Below are positions 7,567-13,998 of a stretch of DNA of 13,998 nt, one piece after another. The translations under genes and the position numbers were made by a program. Position 1 is the stretch's first letter. Each line of letters starts with the position of its first letter. Location of the stretch: positions 1 through 13,998 of the forward strand of contig QWOR01000073.1 of the NCBI GenBank assembly GCA_003669575.1. The letters are read 5' to 3'. The notes beneath the pieces are model-generated. The model saw only the letters and a list, made by a program, of their open reading frames with translations, was not told the DNA's origin and made no database searches. Origin of the DNA: Planctomycetota bacterium. Lineage in GTDB: Bacteria > Planctomycetota > Planctomycetia > Planctomycetales > Planctomycetaceae.

Positions 7567-8793
7567 TTATGGCGTCCCTTCAACGGGGACAAACTTTGCC
7601 CCGCCGCTGTTGGTGACACGATTGCGGACGACTTCGATCGAGGTTTCATCGACGTTTGCGGAGTTTGACCACTTTATCCCGATGGCGTCTCCCGGAGCGT
7701 CGACGCGGTGGAACAGCCCGTCGATTACGATGTCGTTGAGGACAGAGTGCGCACTCAGCGGGGCCATGTTGGCACCAATCGGGGGACAGAGGACCCCCAC
7801 GCTGAAGCGGTCGGCGTAGATGAATCGATTGTTCTCCAGCCGGGCCATGCCGAAATTGTCCATCCGCAAATGCTCACCCCGGTTGCAATCGAACTCACAG
7901 CCACGCAGCAGTCCTCGGGTCAGGCTCCCGCCGGGCGTTTTGATCTGGAGTCCTATCGCCTCGGCGTTCAGTTGGGTCTGCTCATCCGTCCAGCCGCAGG
8001 CCGCAAATGCGGTGCGTTCGATCAGGAACCCCGCACTGGCGATCAGAGCCCCGCCGGTCCCACACAAGTTGAACACCGTCCGTTGAATGGAGACTGACGG
8101 GCAACCAATCGGATGGTTGTCGACGAACCCGGTCCCGCCGATGCGAGAGACAAAACACCCCTCAATCGACAAAAAGATCGTGGCTGTGAAATCAGGATTC
8201 GAGTCGATCGCCAGATTACCGTTGACGCGAATTCCATCCCCACCGAATCCGGTGATTGATACGTTCTTAACGCAGGGGGCGTAACACCCCATCATCTGAA
8301 TGGCGTGTTCCTCGCGGTCCCGGAAACTTCCCACAAGCTTGATCCGTTCGAAGGAAAGATCGTGCAGGAACTGTCCAGCTGCGATTACTCCGGTGATATC
8401 AAAAAGTGGCCCACTCTTCCCGGTAAACTTAATCGTCGTTGCTTCGGCACCACGTCCCTCAATGATCGGTCCCGAGGTCCGCGTCCGCCCCGGATTGCGA
8501 ATGACCAGCGTACGGGAGACCGTGTATGAAGACGCAGGGAAATCCAACCGACAGGGGTTAGCAACGGCGAAGTCGAGGGCTTTTTGCAGTGACTCCGTGT
8601 CGTCGCCGACTCCATCTGCGCCGAACTCGACAACGGAGTGGGTTTCGATTGCTGATGCATTGTGCGGGAGATGCAGGGTGAAGACGAAGCAGATGATCAA
8701 CGGGATGAGATGTCGGATAATGAAACCTCGCGGCGAAAGAGAACTGTGTTGAACGTTTCGCTCGCCAGGGCGTACACGAAAGCGGTGAGTCAT
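7567..8793 (-). CDS. Secreted right-handed beta-helix protein (pectate lyase superfamily)
   Basis: This is a 408-residue exported protein from the preferred ATG. After a basic N-terminus comes a hydrophobic signal segment (HLIPLIICFVFTLHL) with a likely cleavage site after NASA. The mature protein opens with VVEFGADGVGDDTESLQKAL, the hallmark of the pectate-lyase-3/GH28-like superfamily, where the region forms the N-terminal cap of a parallel beta-helix. Downstream are short repeating strands with G/N turns (e.g. IEGRGAEATTIKFTG, GFGGDGIRVNG, RNRVTNSGG), as expected of beta-helix coils. These proteins bind or cleave polysaccharides; no catalytic residues can be assigned here. ATG 8793 overlaps the stop of the upstream oxidoreductase gene (ATGA, 8790-8793), which favours it over an ATG six codons upstream (8811). 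Coupled translation suggests a shared carbohydrate pathway with that oxidoreductase. Confidence 0.82.
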   Translation of the reverse strand: MTHRFRVRPGERNVQHSSLSPRGFIIRHLIPLIICFVFTLHLPHNASAIETHSVVEFGADGVGDDTESLQKALDFAVANPCRLDFPASSYTVSRTLVIRNPGRTRTSGPIIEGRGAEATTIKFTGKSGPLFDITGVIAAGQFLHDLSFERIKLVGSFRDREEHAIQMMGCYAPCVKNVSITGFGGDGIRVNGNLAIDSNPDFTATIFLSIEGCFVSRIGGTGFVDNHPIGCPSVSIQRTVFNLCGTGGALIASAGFLIERTAFAACGWTDEQTQLNAEAIGLQIKTPGGSLTRGLLRGCEFDCNRGEHLRMDNFGMARLENNRFIYADRFSVGVLCPPIGANMAPLSAHSVLNDIVIDGLFHRVDAPGDAIGIKWSNSANVDETSIEVVRNRVTNSGGAKFVPVEGTP

Positions 8794-9830
8794 CCCAGCT
8801 TCTGGCGGCATCCGGTCTCAGCTGCCTTGTAGCAACCGAAGATCGTTCGCAGCACCTGCAGACCCTCGGCACCGTTGATTGGAGCATCTTCGAGCCCTGC
8901 ACTGGCCCGCACAGCTGCTTGAACGAACGGCGTGTATCCCCGTTGGCCGGACGGGTACTCGAACTTCTGTTCTTTCGGATCCTTGGTGTCGACGGTCGAG
9001 TAGTAAACCAGTGGCGTCGTATCCAGGTCGCCCAGCTGGAGCCAGCCGCACGAGCCCCAGATGCGGATGTGCATGTTGTACCCCTTGTCGAGGTAATACC
9101 CGGAGGTCATCGTCCCGGCTGAGCCGTTGTCGAACTTCATGAGTACCGTAGCGGAGTCCTCAACGTCAATCGGTTGCCCGCCGACGTTCTGGGTCATGGC
9201 AGCAACCTCGGAGATCTTCATCCCGGTCAGATGCGTCGCCAGATCGAGCCAGTGAATTCCCAGCCAGATCAGATGCCCACCCCCGGCGCGCGATTTGTGA
9301 GCGAACCAGTTCTGGTGGTATTCGGGACTCTTGAGCCGGGTCTGGTCAGCGATGACATGCAGCTCAACACCATAGATTTGACCGAGCAGTCCCTTACGGA
9401 TCACCCGCCGGGCTTCGCGTATCGGTGGCGTGATGCGGTTGGCCAGGGCCAGCATCAGATGCAGGTGTTTGCTGTCGGCTTTTTGTACCAGAGGTGCGAA
9501 GTCCTCGGCCCGGATACACGCAGGCTTTTCGGCCAGGATGTGACAGCCCGCATTCAGGGCAGCTTCGATTGCAGGAGGCGTCTTAACAGCTTCCAGGCTG
9601 ACAAGACACATCTTGGGCTTTGCCTGCTGCAGCATCGAAGCAGAGTCACGGAAGAGGCCGCCGAACTTGTCTCCGAGGAACTTGCGGGCCTTCTCCTCGG
9701 TTTCGCCAGTCGGATCGACGACGAAGACCGATTCCGCTTCTTTGGTCTTGGCGAGTGCCTCGAAGTAAGCGTCGAGATGGGCTCCCTGAGGATGGATAAT
9801 CATGCCAACTGGGATACGATCATTCGCCAT
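8790..9830 (-). CDS. Gfo/Idh/MocA family oxidoreductase, atypical
   Basis: This 346-residue protein has the two-part architecture of NAD(P)-dependent sugar/inositol dehydrogenases. The catalytic-lysine motif AEKP (100-103, Lys102) and the GGGHLIWLGIHWLD block (183-196, His193) are clear. Two canonical features are missing. The first strand reads VGMIIHPQGAH rather than containing a GxGxxG dinucleotide loop, and the aspartate normally four residues before the active-site histidine is Trp189. Cofactor binding or chemistry may therefore differ from the family standard; a non-dehydrogenase or binding role is possible. No signal peptide is seen. It leads a minus-strand unit, its stop overlapping the secreted beta-helix gene, and is divergent from a second member of the same family (ATG 9925, 94 bases away). 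Start ATG 9830 is the only sensible one but has a weak ribosome site. Confidence 0.85.
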   Translation of the reverse strand: MANDRIPVGMIIHPQGAHLDAYFEALAKTKEAESVFVVDPTGETEEKARKFLGDKFGGLFRDSASMLQQAKPKMCLVSLEAVKTPPAIEAALNAGCHILAEKPACIRAEDFAPLVQKADSKHLHLMLALANRITPPIREARRVIRKGLLGQIYGVELHVIADQTRLKSPEYHQNWFAHKSRAGGGHLIWLGIHWLDLATHLTGMKISEVAAMTQNVGGQPIDVEDSATVLMKFDNGSAGTMTSGYYLDKGYNMHIRIWGSCGWLQLGDLDTTPLVYYSTVDTKDPKEQKFEYPSGQRGYTPFVQAAVRASAGLEDAPINGAEGLQVLRTIFGCYKAAETGCRQKLG

Positions 9831-9924
9831 GAGGCAGTCTCTGCGAGTGGAAGATACAACAACACCCTCGACCTACAACGACGATGACGGCGCCCAAGGC
9901 ATTCGTCAACCACGGGACTTCACG
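9831..9924. promoter_or_regulatory. Divergent promoter region between two oxidoreductase genes
   Basis: These 94 bases separate the starts of two Gfo/Idh/MocA genes transcribed away from each other, so both promoters, and probably any shared control site, must lie here or just inside the genes. I could not identify convincing -10/-35 pairs or an operator palindrome. Confidence 0.4.
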
Positions 9925-10968
9925 ATGAGTCAAACAAAGCTGCGAGCAGGGATCATCGGACTGGGATTCATCGGAGGGGGAGATCAGGTTGCTGGCGACC
10001 GACTGGGTCAGAAGGTCGCTGACCTAGACGGCCATCATCGCAGTGCCCTGTCGAATCACCTCAGAGTGGAATTGGTGGCCGGCAGCAGCCAGGACGCCGG
10101 GCGGCGGGAGCGTTTTCAGCAGTCGACTGGTGCCCGCACCTACGCCGACTGGCGGCAGATGCTCGCAGCCGAGAACCTCGACATCGTGAGCATCGCGTCG
10201 ATGACGCCCAACCATGCCGAACAGACGATCGGCTGTGTAAAAGCGGGAGTGCGAGCGATCTATTGCGAGAAGCCCATCGCTGCCACACTCGCGGAAGCTG
10301 AGGCGATGGTCACGGCCTGTCACCGGGCGGGGAGTCTGCTTGTCATCAATCACAACCGGCGATTCAACCCGACCTACCGCCAGCTATCGGAGTTCATCAC
10401 AGATAGTCAGTTAGGAGATTTGATCACCGTCTCGGCTCGCTGGGCGACTGGTCGGCTGGGAAATGTGGGGACTCATATGATCGACGCGATCCGGATGCTG
10501 ACGCGTCGTGAAGTCCGAGCGGTGTCAGCCACGCTCGACATGTCAGCCCGTCCCGATTGCCGGGGAGCCGAGTTCCGCGACCCTGGCGGCTGGGCGATGC
10601 TTCGCATGGACGGCGGATTGATGGGGCAGATCAGCGCTCCCGACTACGCGAAAGACCCGGCGGAGATTTGCATCTCGGGATCGCTCGGACGGGCTGTGGT
10701 TCAGGGCAACGCGGTGCGGATCGACTTCTGGGATGGACGGGGAGAGCATTGGCCAACTCCAGATAGTGGAGTGACGTCCATGGACGTAGCGGTCAGCGAG
10801 ATTGTCGCGGCACTCGATCATGGGCAGCCGGTGCGGAGTACTGGTGAGGATGGGTTGCGGTCGCTGGAGGTGATCATCGCCTGTCATGTGTCGCATGAGA
10901 GGTACGCAGCGTGGACGGAGCTCCCGTTAGAGCAGACGGAGCGGCAACGGGTGCTGCAGGCAGGGTGA
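9925..10968 (+). CDS. Gfo/Idh/MocA family oxidoreductase
   Basis: This 347-residue predicted NAD(P)-dependent sugar or polyol dehydrogenase is cytoplasmic. It has a standard Rossmann start (AGIIGLGFIGGG, residues 8-19), the catalytic-lysine motif CEKP (114-117, Lys116), INHNRRFNP (141-149) and GNVGTHMID (179-187, His184). The position four residues before the histidine, commonly Asp, is Asn180, seen in some subfamilies. The open frame extends upstream to 9802, overlapping the divergent gene, but the ATG at 9925 places the Rossmann loop at the expected distance from the N-terminus and has a GGGA purine site nearby, so I use it. An insert after the first helix (residues about 20-45) is longer than in many relatives. 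It appears monocistronic. The substrate is unknown; proximity to the beta-helix gene suggests sugar metabolism. Confidence 0.88.
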   Translation: MSQTKLRAGIIGLGFIGGGDQVAGDRLGQKVADLDGHHRSALSNHLRVELVAGSSQDAGRRERFQQSTGARTYADWRQMLAAENLDIVSIASMTPNHAEQTIGCVKAGVRAIYCEKPIAATLAEAEAMVTACHRAGSLLVINHNRRFNPTYRQLSEFITDSQLGDLITVSARWATGRLGNVGTHMIDAIRMLTRREVRAVSATLDMSARPDCRGAEFRDPGGWAMLRMDGGLMGQISAPDYAKDPAEICISGSLGRAVVQGNAVRIDFWDGRGEHWPTPDSGVTSMDVAVSEIVAALDHGQPVRSTGEDGLRSLEVIIACHVSHERYAAWTELPLEQTERQRVLQAG

Positions 10969-11398
10969 TGGCAATCTTTGGTGTCCTGCCCGGGCCATGG
11001 TCGCTGAGTTCAACCGTGACATCGACACCACTGGCATTCGCTAGGTAATACCAGCAGGGGTCTTGATCCAACAATCACCGGATATCAAGCGAGGAGATGG
11101 TTTTCGTGAGGAGAATCACACCCATCGAGGATGGCCGTAGCCCGAAAAATGACGATGGACAGACTCGTATGACAACTCGCGATCATGTGACACCCTTAAG
11201 CCTGAAGACTGATCTAGCAAAGCCTCACTATTTGGAATCTGGGGTTTACTCGGAAGGTGCCCCCTTGTTTATATTCCTCCAACTCCAGAGGGTGTTGCAT
11301 ACGTCTGCCAAACGGATATTCTAAAGCTCATTCTGACTCTGCTGAACTATCGATGCATGCCGTCCTGATGATCCTGATGCGAGTTTGATGTTTCGACG

Positions 11399-11434
11399 AA
11401 CAACGTGATCGCGATATCCGATCGGCTCGTTGTT
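11399..11434. promoter_or_regulatory. Two-tier inverted repeat upstream of the acyltransferase
   Basis: An outer stem AACAACG (11399-11405) / CGTTGTT (11428-11434) encloses an inner stem GATCG (11407-11411) / CGATC (11419-11423), around a 7-base loop. A TTGACA (11433-11438) overlaps the right arm, but no good -10 follows at 16-18 bases. It is about 90 bases before the ATG at 11524 and could be an operator or a leader hairpin. Confidence 0.3.
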
Positions 11435-11513
11435 GACAGACAGACGACTCGCAATTCCGAAAGCAGCTTTTCCGTCCATAGAGAGTGTGTTTGGGCGGCG
11501 ACGAAATTCACGG

Positions 11514-11520
11514 GGAGGAG
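11514..11520 (+). promoter_or_regulatory. Ribosome binding site of the acyltransferase gene
   Basis: GGAGGAG at 11514-11520 is one of the strongest Shine-Dalgarno matches in the window. It stands immediately before the ATG at 11524, with only 3 bases between the end of the motif and the start codon, and selects this start over the upstream in-frame alternative at 11485. Confidence 0.6.
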
Positions 11521-11523
11521 TCG

Positions 11524-12950
11524 ATGATCCGAAGTGAATCGAAAGGTTTGTTTCCGCTCCGACTGACTCCGTTTGAGGAGTTCATGTTTGCGGATGATCG
11601 GACTGACTACCCGATGACATTTTTCATCGATGTGGGGCTCTCTGGTTCTTTGTGTCGTCCGTCATTCGAGCAGGCGCTGCATCAGGCATTGCAGAGACAC
11701 CCGCTGCTCACGTCCCGAGTGGAACCGCGATGGGGGGAGTCTTCTGGATTGATTCGCAGCTGCTCCCTGATATTCAGTGGGCAGAAGGCGACCCGCAACT
11801 CCCCCCGCCTCGTGAGCGGTTCATCGATCTGCGGCGGACTGCGGGTGTCCGGGTCTGGGCGGGAGTCGCCAAGGATTTCACACGGGTCGTCTTTCAGTTT
11901 CATCATGCAGCCACCGACGGGATTGGTGCGATCCAGTTTATTGGTGACTTACTCGCCTGCTATGGGCTGTTGACCTGTGAGAATCCGCGGCTGGCCCCGG
12001 AACTCAGTCCACTTCAACACAACGGACTTCTCCACCGCGGCCAACCCTGGGAGCCTGAACATCGTCCCCGGCGGCCCCTCCACCGATTAGCGACGTGGAT
12101 CTGGAAACTGGCACAGGTCATTCCGACGGATCTGGCAGCCCGCCGGGTTGTTTCCGAGTCCCCTCGCAACAAGGACTCCCCTCCCGCCTCCGATGCTGCC
12201 TCACTGTTTGTCACCCGGATTCTGAGCCCCGAACAAGTTCTCTCGATCAAGGCTGCGGCTGACTCGAGGGGGTGTATGAGCAACGATCTGTATACGTTGG
12301 CCATGTTTCATGCTCTTGAGCAATGGAATCGCTCGTGCGGACGGACAACCGGTCACGAAGCGTATCGTGTCGGATTGCCCGTCACGCTGCGTACCCCCCG
12401 TCACGAAGAGTCGCCAGCAGCCAATATCGTCAGTTATATGTTCCTCACCCGCAGAGGTTCCGAGTTAAATGATCAGCGGCAGATGCTGCGTCACATTCAT
12501 GAGACATCTCACAGTGTGCTGATGACCAGCGATAGCGGTCTGGTCTGTTGGGCGATGGCATTGATGCAACGCATCCCGGGGCTGATCAGGTTGACAAGTT
12601 GCTCTCCTGTCCGATTCTGTACGACAATGCTTGCCAATGTTGGAGATATCCGCCGACATTTTCGATCCCGCTTCAGTCTTGACAAGGGACGTTGTGTGGC
12701 AGGAAATGTAATCCTCGAATACCTGCTGGGGGCTGCTCCGATTCGCCCGGGAACATGGCTTGGATTGTCTCTTGGAATCTATGCGAAGAAGCTGTTCATC
12801 AACTTGAATTGCGCCCCTCTTCGGTATTCTTCGGAGGACTCGAACCGGCTCGCCGATCTCTTTGTGAGTTCGCTGCTGGATCTCGCACAAACGGCTTCCC
12901 AGGCGGACTCTTCTCACGCGGCTGAGCGGGCTTCCGATACGAACAACTGA
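11524..12950 (+). pseudogene. Condensation/WS-DGAT-like acyltransferase, frameshifted
   Basis: Read with one frame correction this is a protein of about 475 residues of the CoA-dependent acyltransferase/condensation-domain superfamily. Members transfer acyl groups to alcohols or amines (wax ester synthases, polyketide-associated acyltransferases, peptide condensation domains). The first segment (MIRSESKGLFPLRLTPFEEF, through LQRHPLLTSRVEPRWG) is in one frame. The rest, starting VFWIDSQLLPDIQW and holding the active-site motif HHAATDG (11901-11921), is in the frame one base back and runs to the TGA at 12948-12950. The switch coincides with a G6 run (11732-11737); one extra G restores a continuous frame. 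It could be a mutation, a sequencing error in a homopolymer, or slippage. The C-terminal block lacks an obvious DFGWG motif. Its stop overlaps the desaturase start (TGATG), so the two act together, perhaps on a lipid. The acceptor is unknown. Confidence 0.75.
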
Positions 12951-13939
12951 TGCACACTGCTTCTGATGGCGAGCGAGTGATGGATTCCGATCTGGTCGAT
13001 TTCTGGCCTCGTTTCCTGCTTTTCCCGGTCCTGGCTTTGGCTTTTTATCCGCCATTCGTTCTGGGATGGGGAGGTGACAGCTGGATGGTCCGATCGGCCT
13101 GGGTGGTCTTTCTGACTTATTGCTGGTTCTGCGTCGGCGGTGCGTTTCACGAGGCGGTACACCGCACGCTCTTCACGCAAGTTTCCTGGAATGTCGCCTT
13201 CGGGCGTGCTCTGAGCATCCTGACGCTGATCCCCTATACCACGTATCGCGAGACGCATCGAATTCATCATGCGAGTCTCAACACGCCACAAGATTACGAG
13301 CTCTGGCCGTACAGCGATCCGGGGGCCTCACTCGCCTTTCGGCGGGCATTCGTCTGGATCGATTTGCTGTGAGGGATTATCACCGGCCCCTGGATCTACG
13401 GCAGGATCTATTTCCTGCGTGACCCGCGATTGAGCCCGGAAGTTCGCCGCACGATCTTTCGTGAGTATGTCATGGTCGTTTTGGCCTGGTCTGCGTTCAT
13501 CTATGGGCTGATCGCATGGACATCTCACATTGGGTTTGATTGGAGAAAGTTTGATCCTGTCTGGCTCCTGCCACTTTTTTTGGCCCCGATGGTGAACACC
13601 GGTCGAAAGTTTGTGGAGCATCTGGGCATGGAGAGCTCTGACCCGATTCTGGGAACCCGGACAATCGTGGCCGACAACGTCCTGACTCGGATGACATCAT
13701 TCTTCAACTTTGACATCGCAGTGCATGGCCCACATCGCCGCAATGCGAAATTGAATCACAACGAACGGACTCCGAAGCTGCGGGCTTATCAGCAGGATCA
13801 CCCGGAACTCTTGGTCCCGGTCTTTGGATCATATCTGGCAGCGATAATCGACATGGCCCCTTGCCTCTGGAATCGTCCATCGACTGGAGACTCACAGTCC
13901 AACCGACAGGTTCATACCTCAGAGGCTATGGGAGACTGA
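12950..13939 (+). pseudogene. Membrane fatty-acid desaturase, interrupted by an in-frame TGA
   Basis: This 329-codon frame encodes a di-iron membrane desaturase/hydroxylase-type protein. Hydrophobic helices lie at about residues 20-40, 48-65 and 85-97. Histidine box 1 is HEAVH (67-71) and box 2 is HRIHH (103-107). After the TGA at 13370-13372 (codon 141) the same frame continues without another stop as GIITGPWIYGRIYF, then RKFVEHLGM and the third-box region HGPHRRNAKLNH (codons 259-270), to a TGA at 13937-13939. The third box has Arg where HxxHH would need its last His, so a metal ligand may be lost as well. A TGG-to-TGA change would explain the stop. Downstream re-initiation would give only a C-terminal piece lacking boxes 1 and 2. 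ATG 12950 shares one base with the acyltransferase stop. Elsewhere in the window TGA ends genes normally, so a changed genetic code is unlikely. Confidence 0.78.
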
Positions 13940-13998
13940 CTGCTGTCAGGCCCGTTGATTCCCCGCCAGTCGCGATTTGCGGGCCACCATTTGACCCA

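Larger units (their letters stand above)
10969..11523. other. 555-bp stretch without a convincing gene
   Basis: No complete gene is evident. A small plus-strand frame at 11097-11324 has its purine-rich site directly against the ATG and encodes nothing recognisable. On the minus strand, 11074-10969 could encode a peptide beginning LDQDPCWYYLANASGVDV that reads like protein but is bounded by an in-frame stop upstream and runs antisense into the oxidoreductase gene; it may be a gene remnant. An inverted repeat lies at 11399-11434, and the leader of the acyltransferase gene occupies the right end. Confidence 0.5.

Noticed and set aside
9174..9887. A 237-codon plus-strand frame antisense to the minus-strand oxidoreductase
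   Set aside because: It mirrors a clear coding gene, and its peptide lacks any motif.
9802..9924. Upstream extension of the plus-strand oxidoreductase by 41 residues
   Set aside because: The extension overlaps the divergent gene start and precedes the Rossmann strand with low-complexity sequence; ATG 9925 fits the family.
11097..11324. A 75-codon plus-strand frame upstream of the acyltransferase
   Set aside because: The purine-rich site abuts the ATG with no spacing, and the peptide has no domain or sensible composition.
13370..13372. Whole-genome reassignment of TGA to tryptophan or selenocysteine
   Set aside because: TGA is used as the normal stop of several intact genes here (927, 4275, 8790, 10968), and no selenocysteine insertion element is evident.
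13936..13983. Short hairpins after the desaturase (13936-13949 and 13962-13983)
   Set aside because: The stems are only 5 bp, one overlaps the stop codon, and no T-run follows; chance is likely at the window edge.

Overview
The window looks like chromosomal DNA from a planctomycete, probably of the Planctomycetaceae / Schlesneria-Rubinisphaera-like group. This is inferred from gene content, not from any search. The clearest pointers are a secreted cadherin-repeat protein whose N-terminus carries an arginine-rich stretch followed by LECRQLLTA (a variant of the planctomycete LEPR-XLL export motif), a YVTN beta-propeller fused to a di-heme cytochrome c peroxidase-like domain, and two Gfo/Idh/MocA oxidoreductases beside a right-handed beta-helix protein. 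Genes are loosely spaced, with moderately high GC and weak Shine-Dalgarno sites.

Layout. Positions 2-927 hold the tail of an ABC-transporter permease, coupled by an ATGA overlap to its ATPase. Convergent to it is argB (1035-1910, minus). After a 481-bp intergenic stretch comes the exported beta-propeller/di-heme cytochrome (2392-4275, plus), then a patatin-like phospholipase (4489-5664, plus). A minus-strand block follows, read right to left: Gfo/Idh/MocA oxidoreductase (9830-8790), an ATGA-coupled secreted pectate-lyase-superfamily beta-helix protein (8793-7567), and the three-repeat cadherin surface protein (7443-5788). A second, divergent Gfo/Idh/MocA gene occupies 9925-10968 (plus). After a 555-bp stretch with no convincing gene comes a tightly coupled pair: a condensation/WS-DGAT-like acyltransferase (11524-12950) and a membrane fatty-acid desaturase (12950-13939).

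Both genes of that last pair are interrupted in this sequence. The acyltransferase changes frame at a G6 run. The desaturase has an in-frame TGA, and its third histidine box reads HGPHRR where the family usually has HxxHH. Natural decay, recoding and sequencing error cannot be separated from this sequence alone. I consider this pair the most interesting part of the window: a possible lipid or secondary-metabolite acylation/desaturation module, possibly decaying.

How the genes work together: the ABC pair imports a solute, perhaps iron. argB serves arginine synthesis and has the N-terminal helix typical of arginine-inhibited kinases. The minus-strand oxidoreductase and beta-helix protein probably act together on a carbohydrate. 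The rest appear to be single-gene units. Candidate terminator hairpins sit between both convergent gene pairs. I found no tRNA, rRNA, CRISPR array, IS element or prophage gene.
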